A stretch of DNA of 64,000 nucleotides, taken from Acinetobacter venetianus RAG-1 = CIP 110063 (GTDB lineage Bacteria; Pseudomonadota; Gammaproteobacteria; Pseudomonadales; Moraxellaceae). The stretch is from positions 1 to 64,000 of the forward strand of contig NZ_KB849560.1 of the NCBI RefSeq assembly GCF_000368585.1. Reading direction: 5' to 3'. The position numbers were made by a program, and so were the translations under genes. The notes below the pieces were generated by a model. That model was not told the origin of the DNA, ran no database searches, and saw nothing but the letters and a program-made list of their open reading frames with translations. Positions 12,891 through 21,944 of the stretch are shown piece by piece. How positions within the stretch are numbered: position 1 is the first letter of the stretch; every line of letters starts with the position of its first letter.

Positions 12891-15800
12891 ATGAATAGCT
12901 GGCTTATTATTGGGGTTCTTGCCATATATATCGTGGTGCTATTCGGCTGTGCATTTTTTGGAGAAAAACATGCAAGTCGATTGAGTATGCGCGGTCGAAT
13001 GCTGCTGTTCAGTTTAACTTTAGGCGTATATTGCTCATCATGGACTTTTTACGGCGCAACAGGCGCAGCAGTTCGTGAAGGCGTGATTTTTCTGCCAATT
13101 TATCTCGGCCCATTACTTTTTATTTGGTTTGGTTACGATATTTGGAAACGTCTCGGGCGTATTCGGCAATATCATGCAATTTCCTCAATTGCAGATTTTG
13201 TCGCTGCCCGTTACGGCAAAAGTGGTAGCCTCGCCGCACTGGTCACAATTTTGGCCGTCATCGCCATTATTCCTTATCTTGCTTTGCAGTTGCGTGCGAT
13301 TGCGCTCAGTGCATCCGTCATTCTCGAACAAAATGCGCATGTGACGACAACCACAAATAGCGTATTACTGCTCACTGCTCTGCTCGCGATTTTGGCAATG
13401 ATATTCGGAACACGTCATATTGCCCACACCGAACAACATGGCGGCTTAATGCTTGCTGTGGCATTTGAATCCTTTGTTAAGTTATTTGCTTTGCTCTGTG
13501 TTGCTGGTTTTTTCTTATTACAATCACCTGAAAATATTAAACAAGTCAGCACCGATGTCAGTCAGCATTTTCATGATTTACAGGAGCTTGGCGTACCTGA
13601 AACTTTCTGGATTCAAACGCTTTTAGCCGCATTAGCCATGATTTGTTTACCACGCCAGTTCCATGTAGCTGTGGTGGAATTAAGAGATGAAAAACATATT
13701 CGTGGTGCACGTCGCTGGTTTGCGGTTTATTTGATTTTAACCATTATTGCCATTATCCCAATCGCAAGTTGGGCACTGCATTCTTTACCTGAATCCCTTG
13801 GTACACCAGACATTGCAGTACTTGCTCTACCGCTGAGCTATGAACAAGAATGGTTAGCTTTATTGGCATTTTTAGGTGGTTTTTCAGCATCTACAGGAAT
13901 GCTATTGGTGGCCTCGGTTGCCTTATCAATCATGCTCAGTAATGACTTGATCATGCCTGCACTTTGGCGCTTTAAAATCATTTCACGCCAAGATCAACAT
14001 TTACCAAGAGTACTAAAGCTAACTCGACGCATCAGCATTGTCAGCGTGATGCTGTTAGGATTCTTATTTTTCCATTTCTTCAATGATATCAACCAACTTT
14101 CTGTATTTGGTTTATTGGCCTTTAGTGCTGTTGCACAATTTTCACCTGCGTTAATCGGTGGTTTATATTGGCGTGGGGCAAGTCGTCAGGGAGTTTATGC
14201 GGGTTTAATCATTGGCTTTTTGATGTGGAGCTATACACTCTTATTCCCAACTGTATTGCGCAGCCTACCTGATCATTACCAAGACTTTGCTCAGCATATT
14301 TTGTTATTTGGCCCATTTGATATTAATAGTCTACGCCCTGAAGCCATACTTGGCTTTGAGTCTTTTGCACCACTAACTCATGGAGTTTTATGGTCACTTG
14401 GATTAAATATCGCATCCTATATTTGGGTTTCTCGCCTTTATCGCCCAAGTGTGGCAGAGCAGATACAGGCTGAAAGCTTTTTCTATTATGAAAGCAAACC
14501 CCTTCCTTCTGCCAAAACCTCTACAGATTTGACCGATTTACACCACAACGCAGCGCGTCTCAAAGTAGGTGATCTATTGGCATTGGCGAAGCGAATCACA
14601 GGTGACCGACCAACCACCCAAGCATTCCAGCAATTTTGTGAACAAAATCATGTCGTACTCAATGAAAATCATGTGGCGAATGGGATGTGGTGGCGTTTTA
14701 CCGAACAATATCTCGCGGGGATTATCGGTGCAGCTTCAGCACGTACCTTACTGACCACAGCCTTGATCAATAATGGACTTGCTTTAGGACAAGTCGCCAA
14801 CATTCTAGACCAAGCATCTCAATGGCAGCGCTTTAATCAAAATTTATTGATGACCATGATTGACCACATGACCCAAGGGGTGAGTGTGGTCGATAAAAAT
14901 ATGTGTTTGGTCGCGTGGAATAATCAATACCTTAAACTTTTTGATTATCCAAAGGATTTGGTTTATGTCGGCTGTCCAATTGCTGATTTGATTCGCTATA
15001 ACGCGGAACGTGGAGAATGTGGCCCCGGCCCTGTTGAAGAACATGTGCGTAAACGTATCCATTGGATGAAAGTAGGAAGTGCCCATGAATTCGAACGTAT
15101 TCGTAAAGATGGCCTAGTGATTCAAATGCGCGGAAATCCCATTGAAGGCGGTGGCTTTGTCACTACATTTGCTGATATTACGGCTTTCCGTGAAAATGAA
15201 GCCATTCTCGAAGAAAGAGTGAGTGATCGTACACGCCAGTTAGCCGATGCATTGACTGAACAGCAGCTTGCCTTGGAACAAGCAGACAAAGCCAATCAAT
15301 CAAAAAGTCGCTTTTTGGCCGCAGCCAGCCACGATCTACTTCAACCTATGCATGCTGCTCGCTTGTTTAGTACGGCATTGGAACAAAGTGTTGAAAGTCC
15401 CGAAGATCAACAAACTTTACAGCAATTAGATCGTGCCTTATATGGTGCAGAAAGCATGCTCTCTGCCCTGCTCGATATTGCACGCTTAGAAGGTGGTACG
15501 ATTCAACCGAAGCGTCAGCCTTATTCACTACATGATCTACTCAGTGATCTGGAACTTCAATTCAAATCTATTGCAGCTCAACGCGATATACAACTTAAAG
15601 TCCATGACACTCAATTTTGGGTAGATACCGATCCTCAATGGATGCGACGGATTATCCAGAACTTTGTTAGCAATGCATTGCGTTATACCGCTCAGGGACG
15701 TGTCGTCGTTGGGGTGCTTCGCTCAGCACAACGTCCAAATCATATTCGAATCGGTGTCTGGGATACAGGGCCAGGAATCAATGAACAACAACGCGTCAAA

Positions 15801-16385
15801 CTCTTCCAAGAATTTGAACGTTGTGGACATACATCACCTTGGGGCGAGCAAGGGCTTGGTTTGGGTCTTGCCATCGTGCAGCGTATGACCAGTCTGCTTG
15901 ATTTTCCTGTGCATGTTTATTCTGAACTTGGCAAAGGCTCATGCTTCATGATTGAAGTGCCTCTCACAGCAGCACCTCAAATTGAAACTATTACGCCAAC
16001 CATGACCGCACTGCAACATACAGCATATAAAGTGTTGTGTTTGGATAATGACGAAACGATTTTGGAAGGTATGCGGACGCTACTGAGTAAATGGGGCTAC
16101 CAAATTTTCACGGCAACAGAGCCAGATGAAGCCCTCAAATTGATTCAAGAAAATGATATTCAAGTCTGGCTCATTGACCAGCACTTGAATAATGAACAAC
16201 GTGGGCTCGATTTTATTGAACAATATCGAACTGCCAATATTCCTGTGGCTTTAATTACAGCTGATTCTGATCCTGAGTTGCCGCAACGTTTGAAGCAACA
16301 GAATATCGTTTTACTGAAAAAACCACTGAAACCCGCTGGCTTGCGTGCATGGTTGTCAGGCTTAAAAATCATGCCAATGTCTTAA
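12891..16385 (+). CDS. crbS: SLC5/STAC hybrid sensor histidine kinase, CrbS/MxtR-like
   Basis: A large inner-membrane sensor that in relatives (Vibrio CrbS, Pseudomonas MxtR) works with response regulator CrbR/ErdR to switch on acetate use. Residues are numbered from the ATG at 12867 (1172 aa); the start at 12891 (MNSWLII) is preferred. Domains in order: sodium:solute symporter-like membrane part with about 13 helices (10-510); linker expected to hold the STAC domain (about 540-640); PAS (about 660-780, MTQGVSVVDKN); HisKA with phospho-accepting His822 in ASHDLLQP; ATPase with N box QNFVSNALRY, G1 DTGPGI and G2 GLGLGLAIV; receiver domain (about 1050-1170) with Asp1104 in WLIDQHL. Divergent from yjcH-actP, which fits acetate control. 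No crbR-like gene is in the window. Confidence 0.88.
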   Translation: MNSWLIIGVLAIYIVVLFGCAFFGEKHASRLSMRGRMLLFSLTLGVYCSSWTFYGATGAAVREGVIFLPIYLGPLLFIWFGYDIWKRLGRIRQYHAISSIADFVAARYGKSGSLAALVTILAVIAIIPYLALQLRAIALSASVILEQNAHVTTTTNSVLLLTALLAILAMIFGTRHIAHTEQHGGLMLAVAFESFVKLFALLCVAGFFLLQSPENIKQVSTDVSQHFHDLQELGVPETFWIQTLLAALAMICLPRQFHVAVVELRDEKHIRGARRWFAVYLILTIIAIIPIASWALHSLPESLGTPDIAVLALPLSYEQEWLALLAFLGGFSASTGMLLVASVALSIMLSNDLIMPALWRFKIISRQDQHLPRVLKLTRRISIVSVMLLGFLFFHFFNDINQLSVFGLLAFSAVAQFSPALIGGLYWRGASRQGVYAGLIIGFLMWSYTLLFPTVLRSLPDHYQDFAQHILLFGPFDINSLRPEAILGFESFAPLTHGVLWSLGLNIASYIWVSRLYRPSVAEQIQAESFFYYESKPLPSAKTSTDLTDLHHNAARLKVGDLLALAKRITGDRPTTQAFQQFCEQNHVVLNENHVANGMWWRFTEQYLAGIIGAASARTLLTTALINNGLALGQVANILDQASQWQRFNQNLLMTMIDHMTQGVSVVDKNMCLVAWNNQYLKLFDYPKDLVYVGCPIADLIRYNAERGECGPGPVEEHVRKRIHWMKVGSAHEFERIRKDGLVIQMRGNPIEGGGFVTTFADITAFRENEAILEERVSDRTRQLADALTEQQLALEQADKANQSKSRFLAAASHDLLQPMHAARLFSTALEQSVESPEDQQTLQQLDRALYGAESMLSALLDIARLEGGTIQPKRQPYSLHDLLSDLELQFKSIAAQRDIQLKVHDTQFWVDTDPQWMRRIIQNFVSNALRYTAQGRVVVGVLRSAQRPNHIRIGVWDTGPGINEQQRVKLFQEFERCGHTSPWGEQGLGLGLAIVQRMTSLLDFPVHVYSELGKGSCFMIEVPLTAAPQIETITPTMTALQHTAYKVLCLDNDETILEGMRTLLSKWGYQIFTATEPDEALKLIQENDIQVWLIDQHLNNEQRGLDFIEQYRTANIPVALITADSDPELPQRLKQQNIVLLKKPLKPAGLRAWLSGLKIMPMS

Positions 16386-16692
16386 GTAGCAAATTATTTT
16401 GTTAAATAGGCAAAACTGTTCAGAAAAAGGCACTTTATTTGATATAAAATTGACCAAAGTGCTCAAATGACCTTTGCCTATGGCAAAAATTATCACTTAC
16501 ATTAGTGAACGTTTGTACACTTACTTACAATTATACAAGATATTGTTTTTAAACTATTTATTATTATAAAAACGGCTATCTACAACTTTAGTCGTATTCT
16601 ACTTGCATTCGGAATCCCTCATAAATTGATCAAACTGATAGAAACCTAGGCTTTTCCTTTTCGGGTTTCTAACAAGACCGTCATAAAGGACA
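16386..16692. other. Intergenic region upstream of the 255-residue unknown
   Basis: About 307 A/T-rich bases without a gene. It holds a weak promoter candidate (TTGTTT at 16543-16548, 16-bp spacer, TATAAA at 16565-16570) and a 7-bp inverted repeat, AGAAACC at 16640-16646 with GGTTTCT at 16664-16670, in what would be the 5' leader of the next gene. No terminator for the upstream kinase gene was seen. Confidence 0.4.
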
Positions 16693-17460
16693 ATGATCAT
16701 GAATAGCAATTCAGCCATTTCAGAACAGAATGCTCTACAATTTTATCGTCAATACAGTGCTAACGCATTATTACCTGAGTTAGACTGGCAAAAAGTTTTT
16801 GGACAAAGTGAACTTAATGATGTTCACCTTCGCGCACTCAACACACTGTATCAAGCAGCTGTTCCATTGGCGTTAAAAGTTTTCCACGAATTAAATTTTG
16901 ATGTTTTTGCACCTGCGGCTTACCATCCTCAAGGACTGGGCTTATTTGATAAGTTAGCGCAGCAAGAAGAACAGTTTCTTCAAGTCTTAGAAAATGAATC
17001 AGCACATCTCGACCATGGAACACGTCATCAAATGTGGAGTATGTTGTTACGTGGCGGTGCTGTATTGGTCTTTAAAGCATGGCTAGGGCATGTCAAATCA
17101 GGTAACAGCGAATTAGATAAAACTCAATTTGATGAACTTTCTGATCTGTTATTTATTAAAACGCGTCCAGAACAATTGGCCCAACGTTTGAAAGTAAATT
17201 CTCAAGCTGCACTGACACATATATTCTTGATGCATGAAAATGATGTATTTCTCGATCATTTTAATAGTTTAGAAACCGCTGCAATGTTCGTAGATTTAGG
17301 TGTTTATGATGCTGCGTTCTTGAGCTTAAGAGATGACCGTGTTGCTGAATATCTCAAAGCAAAAGGTTATGTGACTCAAGAACAAATCGATGATTTGCAA
17401 TGTGCTCTTAATCCCTTGTATTGCGATAGTTTGATGCCAAAACAAGATTGCTTGGCTTAA
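16693..17460 (+). CDS. Protein of unknown function (255 aa)
   Basis: Not recognised. A soluble, mostly helical, acidic protein with no signal peptide and no membrane segment. Visible features: many aromatic and leucine residues in amphipathic stretches, a His-containing segment (LDHGTRHQMWSMLLRGGAVL, about 115-134), another (THIFLMHENDVFLDHF, about 175-190), and three cysteines in the last 35 residues (LQCALNPLYCDSLMPKQDC). An AAAGGAC ribosome site precedes the ATG at 16693; an ATG six bases later is equally possible. It is monocistronic, with its own leader and a strong terminator, and codon use resembles its neighbours. Helical metal- or haem-binding is possible from the histidines, but this is speculation. 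Confidence 0.8.
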   Translation: MIMNSNSAISEQNALQFYRQYSANALLPELDWQKVFGQSELNDVHLRALNTLYQAAVPLALKVFHELNFDVFAPAAYHPQGLGLFDKLAQQEEQFLQVLENESAHLDHGTRHQMWSMLLRGGAVLVFKAWLGHVKSGNSELDKTQFDELSDLLFIKTRPEQLAQRLKVNSQAALTHIFLMHENDVFLDHFNSLETAAMFVDLGVYDAAFLSLRDDRVAEYLKAKGYVTQEQIDDLQCALNPLYCDSLMPKQDCLA

Positions 17461-17470
17461 AAGCACAAAT

Positions 17471-17500
17471 AAAACAAGGTGGAATCATCCACCTTGTTTT
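17471..17500. terminator. Bidirectional terminator between the unknown gene and oprC
   Basis: A 12-bp stem AAAACAAGGTGG / CCACCTTGTTTT with loop AATCAT, followed by T residues on both strands. Lies between convergent genes. Confidence 0.9.
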
Positions 17501-17508
17501 TTCATCAC

Positions 17509-19599
17509 TTAGAACTTCATGCTCATACGCATCCAGTAATTACGTCCAATATTATTGAACTGCTCAGTAGCTGCGTAACCAAACATCGACGCACCTGCTT
17601 TATTTAAATGCTCGGTGTAAGCTTTGTCCAAAACGTTATCAATCCCTACCGAAACATCTACAGCATCAGTCAGTTTATAAGTTCCATTCACTGCCAATGT
17701 ATTGAATGCTTTGCTTTCATTCATATCATAGCCAACGACATTACCTTCATTCAAACTCACACGACTTTGCTTAGCAACCGCACGCCATAATAGACCTAAA
17801 CTATATTTTTCATCGACATAACGAAGATTGAGTCGCCCTTCCAAAGGTGCAATTTGTGGTAAAGCTCGATCATCGGATGTATTTTCACCCCAAGCATACA
17901 TGGTTGAAACATCGGCTTGGAGACGATCCGTAAATTGATAGCCAACACCGGCTTCTGCGCCTGCAATTGTGGCATCAACATTACGAGCCAATGGCTGTCT
18001 CTTACTTGGCGTATATTCCATTAAGATGAAGTCTTTAATCAAACCAGCATAAGCTGATGCCCATGCATTCCAAGCACCATGTTCAGCTTGGAAGCCAAGG
18101 TCAAGTTGTGCCGTACGTTCAGTCTTGAGATTGTCTAAATTATCCAGCATACGATAAGTTGTCACACCCATCATATCTGTTGTGCCAACACCTCGATCTG
18201 TTGACGTGCTATACAATTCCCAAAAATCTGGTGTACGTTCCACATAGCCCAAACCTGCGTAAGTTTTTAATCCATGCTCAGGTAGATTCTTCTCAATACG
18301 GATAAAACCGCTTGGCAAAGTATCTTTACGGTCTTTACCATTTTCCAGATTATCAATCTTGACCTGATCAACACGTGCGCCAGCAACTAATTTTTGATCT
18401 GGATCAAAGGCATATGTCCATTCACTAAAAGCCCCATAAGATTGGAATTTTAAGTCTTCAGCATACGGCGAGTTCATGGATGGCATGGCATACATAATCA
18501 TGTCACCACCATGTTTATTCTGCTGTGTATCCACACCAGAAACGACGCTAAATTTATCCCAATCAGTTGTTACTGCGAGACGTGTATTTAAAGTACGGCG
18601 ATCAACGCGCATCGACATCTTATTCGGTACAGTCATCTCCATACCGTGCATCTTCATCGTCGTCATCGGCGGCGTGCGTAAACTATAATTATCCATCACA
18701 TGATCGTTATAACTGTAGTCCACTTGGGCTTCAATTTTCTTAATCACCTCTGTGATATTTTTCTGTTCAGCGTGTAATCCTAAACTTTCACGCTTAAACT
18801 GCGAGCCATCCATAGTGCGTCCTGCATAAGCAGCTTCACCATCACCCTTGCCTGCACGTAGTTCCAACCACGAATCCTCAGTTGGTTTCCAACCCAAGGC
18901 AAGATCAGCATTCCAACGCTCCCAATTTGAGTGAATGCTTTGATCATCCCCATCTTTATAGTCATCTGCGACAGAACGATTCACATTTAAACGTGCATAT
19001 TTAGTTTCATCGCCAATTGCAGCTTCTACATTATGATCTAATCGACCATACGTACCGATTAAAACACTGGCTTGCCCACGATAAGGCTGATCTTTACTCA
19101 GGTTTTCAGGCTGACGCTCAAATATTACCGTTGCAGCAGAGCCAGGCGTTGCATATTGCACCGTTTGTGGCCCTTTAATCACAGTAATTTTATCGAAACT
19201 TTCTGGCTGAATATAAGAAGTCGGCGCGTCCATACGATTCGGACATGCACCCAAATTTTCACTACCATCAACAAGCATCTTAATCCGTGAACCAAACATG
19301 CCACGGAAAGTCACATCACCATTGGTTCCACCATTCTTAATGGCATTAAAACCCATGATACTTTGTAAATAATCCGCCCCATCCGTTGCAGGAACGGGTT
19401 GAATCGGTTGTTTAGGATCAGCATGGATAATCAATCCATTTGCATCATTCGGCTGTACCGCTGTAACAACAATTGGCGCTAAAACAACAGGGGCTGGTTG
19501 TTCTGACTGTACATCGGTATTTGCCCATAAAACTGTTGTATTTGAGGCAGCAAGAATCGCAACCGTCAGTGGTTGTAATAAAAATTTAGGTTGAGCCAT
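17509..19599 (-). CDS. oprC: TonB-dependent copper receptor, OprC family
   Basis: Outer-membrane 22-strand beta-barrel receptor of 696 residues, expected to take up copper with TonB energy. A signal peptide covers about residues 1-26 (ending LWA-NT). The plug domain follows (about 60-170), with the OprC hallmark ENLGACPNRMDAPTSYI near 115-131, where Cys and Met ligands bind copper in the Pseudomonas protein. A methionine/histidine-rich extracellular segment (MTTMKMHGMEM near 317-327) also suits copper. The barrel ends in the expected aromatic residue (MSMKF). It lies 73 bases downstream of the His-rich DUF2946 gene, a known pairing. The copper role is by family resemblance. Confidence 0.9.
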   Translation of the reverse strand: MAQPKFLLQPLTVAILAASNTTVLWANTDVQSEQPAPVVLAPIVVTAVQPNDANGLIIHADPKQPIQPVPATDGADYLQSIMGFNAIKNGGTNGDVTFRGMFGSRIKMLVDGSENLGACPNRMDAPTSYIQPESFDKITVIKGPQTVQYATPGSAATVIFERQPENLSKDQPYRGQASVLIGTYGRLDHNVEAAIGDETKYARLNVNRSVADDYKDGDDQSIHSNWERWNADLALGWKPTEDSWLELRAGKGDGEAAYAGRTMDGSQFKRESLGLHAEQKNITEVIKKIEAQVDYSYNDHVMDNYSLRTPPMTTMKMHGMEMTVPNKMSMRVDRRTLNTRLAVTTDWDKFSVVSGVDTQQNKHGGDMIMYAMPSMNSPYAEDLKFQSYGAFSEWTYAFDPDQKLVAGARVDQVKIDNLENGKDRKDTLPSGFIRIEKNLPEHGLKTYAGLGYVERTPDFWELYSTSTDRGVGTTDMMGVTTYRMLDNLDNLKTERTAQLDLGFQAEHGAWNAWASAYAGLIKDFILMEYTPSKRQPLARNVDATIAGAEAGVGYQFTDRLQADVSTMYAWGENTSDDRALPQIAPLEGRLNLRYVDEKYSLGLLWRAVAKQSRVSLNEGNVVGYDMNESKAFNTLAVNGTYKLTDAVDVSVGIDNVLDKAYTEHLNKAGASMFGYAATEQFNNIGRNYWMRMSMKF

Positions 19600-19672
19600 G
19601 ATCGGTCTCTCTTAAAACATAAGTAAAACTAGGCTAGGGTTTTGAAAACCCTAATGAAATTGACGTTTTAAT

Positions 19673-20110
19673 TTATGCAAAGAGTGGCGGCGCTCGCCCT
19701 TGGGGAAGTAAAAACAGGCGTTGCAGTAAGAAGAAAACGTGGCGAAACGCTTGCTGATACGCAACTAAACGAACTTGGATCCGAACCAGAACTTCTTTTA
19801 CACCCAACTCAGGCGGCAATATCAGATTGGCATAGACCGTACAATACTGGCACTGATGGCTTGGATCATGATGATCATGCGCCGATGTAGATGCGGATGT
19901 TTGTTCAAGTTGATGTGAATGATGATGAGCATGGTGCTGTGATTGACTCTGCTCAGCTTGTACTTTGGGTAACAATAAAGCTTTGGTAATCGTTTCACAG
20001 ACTGGTGCAATTTGATACTGCTTCGGAAGTAGCGGCTGCAAAAATACCGCAATCTGTAAACAGACCGCGGCAAATGCAAGCAACAAACCACAACGAAACA
20101 AAGAAAACAT
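19673..20110 (-). CDS. DUF2946 family protein, histidine-rich
   Basis: A 145-residue protein with an N-terminal hydrophobic helix (about 6-28), a His-rich stretch (HHAHHHSHQ and HDHHDPSHQ, about 59-87) and a CxxC motif in HQCQYCTVY. These are the marks of DUF2946, which is often coded next to copper receptors of the OprC type. It is probably membrane-anchored with its metal-binding part in the periplasm. It sits 21 bases after def and 73 before oprC, all on the minus strand, so it may share transcripts with them. Metal binding is inferred from the residues. Confidence 0.8.
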   Translation of the reverse strand: MFSLFRCGLLLAFAAVCLQIAVFLQPLLPKQYQIAPVCETITKALLLPKVQAEQSQSQHHAHHHSHQLEQTSASTSAHDHHDPSHQCQYCTVYANLILPPELGVKEVLVRIQVRLVAYQQAFRHVFFLLQRLFLLPQGRAPPLFA

Positions 20111-20131
20111 CTCAATTAAAGACAGTACAAC

Positions 20132-20662
20132 TTAACGTTTAACTGTAACTTTCTCTTTTTCACGTTGGCGAACTACTTTTTCGACTTTTTCACGTGCACG
20201 TTGACGTTTTAACGGCGATAAATAATCAACAAAAAGTTTGCCATTTAAGTGATCCATTTCATGTTGGATACAAACAGCGAGAAGTTCGTCAGCTTCTAAC
20301 TCAAATGCTTGACCTTCAAGGTTAATTGCCTCGATTTTTACGCGTGACGGACGCTCAACTTTGTCGTATATTTGAGGCACAGAGAGACAGCCTTCTTCAT
20401 AAGGCTGCGTTTCTTGAGTCAGTGGAGTGACTTTGGGGTTGATGAACACCATCGGTTGATTTTTCTCTTCAGAAAGGTCCATGACAATAAGCTGAATATG
20501 ATGATCAACCTGAGTTGCCGCTAAACCTATACCCGGTGCCTCGTACATGGTTTCTAACATATCTGCTGCAAGCTGACGAATATCATCAGTGACTTCTTCG
20601 ACTGGCTTAGCAATGGTACGAAGACGGGAATCAGGAAAACTTAAAATAGGTAATAAGGCCAT
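20132..20662 (-). CDS. def: Peptide deformylase
   Basis: Metal-dependent hydrolase that removes the formyl group from the first methionine of new proteins. From the ATG at 20662 it has 176 residues, the usual size; an in-frame ATG 12 bases upstream overlaps the ribosome site GAGGAA and is rejected. All three motifs are intact: GIGLAATQ (44-51), EEGCLS (89-94, Cys92) and QHEMDH (133-138, with metal ligands His134 and His138 and catalytic Glu135). A lysine-arginine-rich tail ends the protein. It is divergent from the lysM-dprA-tsaC block. No fmt gene is adjacent in the window, unlike in E. coli. Confidence 0.97.
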   Translation of the reverse strand: MALLPILSFPDSRLRTIAKPVEEVTDDIRQLAADMLETMYEAPGIGLAATQVDHHIQLIVMDLSEEKNQPMVFINPKVTPLTQETQPYEEGCLSVPQIYDKVERPSRVKIEAINLEGQAFELEADELLAVCIQHEMDHLNGKLFVDYLSPLKRQRAREKVEKVVRQREKEKVTVKR

Positions 20663-20776
20663 ACTGTTCCTCATTTATGCCATTGATCAGAAAACCAACT
20701 GAAGGGAATGCTTGATCAAAAAATTGTGTGTAAAGTCGTTATTATAGCGCAACTACACACATAATTTTTAGGAATT

Positions 20777-21934
20777 ATGATAATGAAAAAGGTTTTAAAC
20801 GGCATACAATCATTTCATGCCTTGGGGTTAAAAAAACAACTGATTGCGGTTGCGATTTGTGCGGGATTAGGTATGAGCGTAAATCTGGCTCATGCAGCAA
20901 GTCCAAATGTCAGCCCTCCTTCTGTTAAAGCGGGTGCACCAAACGTTTATGTGGTGAAAAAAGGCGATACGCTTTGGGATATTTCTGGAAAATTCTTAAG
21001 CAAGCCATGGCGTTGGCCTGAAATCTGGGCAAGCAACAAACATGTGAAAAATCCTCACTGGATTTATCCAGGTGACAAACTGCTTCTTTGTAGCCTGAAC
21101 GGTAAACCTTTAATTGGTAAAGATGAAGGCGATGGCTGTGATGGTATCATCCGTCGTTATTCTGGGAATACATCTAACTTACGCCCACAGGTACGTATTG
21201 AAGCGTTAAATAATAGTGTTCCTGTTATTCCACTGGCGCATATTCAACAATGGTTAGAACGGACATCGGTACTTCCTGCTGAGGCAATTGCAAATACGCC
21301 TTATATTCTGGGTACAGCAGATAACCGTGTCTTGGCTGGTAAAGGTCAAAGCGTCTATGTTCGTGGTCAAGGTCTCGAAAATGGTCAGCGTTATGGCGTA
21401 TTCCGTGAAGGTCAACCTTATATCGTGTTAGACCAAAATGGTAAAAAGCAAAACTTAGGTGTTGAACTCACACAAGTGGCATCTGGCGTTGCAATTACCA
21501 GTGAAAATGACATTACTACAGTTGAACTCACAGATAGTTATAACGGCGAAGTTCGTCGTGGTGACCGCGTGATGCTTGAACAAGACGCGATGTTACCCAC
21601 CTTATTCTACCCGACTGATGCAAACCAAGTCCGTGACGGCGGTAAAGTCATCCGTGTGATGGGATCAATCGGTACTGCCGCGAAAAATGGCGTTGTTACG
21701 GTAGACCGTGGTACAGCTGATGGTGTTGAAATCGGTCAAGTGTTCAGCACATACCAAGAGGGTGAAACGGTACGTGATCCAAAAACCAAAGAGAAAGTAA
21801 AATTACCGGGTCAATATGTGGGTAGTGTTATGATCTTTAAGAGTTTTGATCGTATTAGCTATGCCTACGTATTGGAAAGTGAACTCCCAATCAAAGTGGG
21901 TTCAGACATCAAACCACCTCGTCTTGATGACTAA
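20777..21934 (+). CDS. LysM-domain peptidoglycan-binding protein
   Basis: A 385-residue secreted or envelope-associated protein. A signal peptide occupies about residues 1-41 (ICAGLGMSVNLAHA). One LysM domain follows (about 53-103), with VYVVKKGDTLWDISGKF and the long WRWPEIWASNKHVKNPHWIYPGDKL pattern typical of the family that precedes dprA in many proteobacteria. The remaining 280 residues lack an obvious catalytic motif and look beta-rich. AGGAATT lies upstream of ATG 20777; ATG 20783 is an alternative. It is the first gene of a cluster with dprA (10-bp gap) and tsaC. Confidence 0.88.
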   Translation: MIMKKVLNGIQSFHALGLKKQLIAVAICAGLGMSVNLAHAASPNVSPPSVKAGAPNVYVVKKGDTLWDISGKFLSKPWRWPEIWASNKHVKNPHWIYPGDKLLLCSLNGKPLIGKDEGDGCDGIIRRYSGNTSNLRPQVRIEALNNSVPVIPLAHIQQWLERTSVLPAEAIANTPYILGTADNRVLAGKGQSVYVRGQGLENGQRYGVFREGQPYIVLDQNGKKQNLGVELTQVASGVAITSENDITTVELTDSYNGEVRRGDRVMLEQDAMLPTLFYPTDANQVRDGGKVIRVMGSIGTAAKNGVVTVDRGTADGVEIGQVFSTYQEGETVRDPKTKEKVKLPGQYVGSVMIFKSFDRISYAYVLESELPIKVGSDIKPPRLDD

Positions 21935-21944
21935 GTTCTAAACG

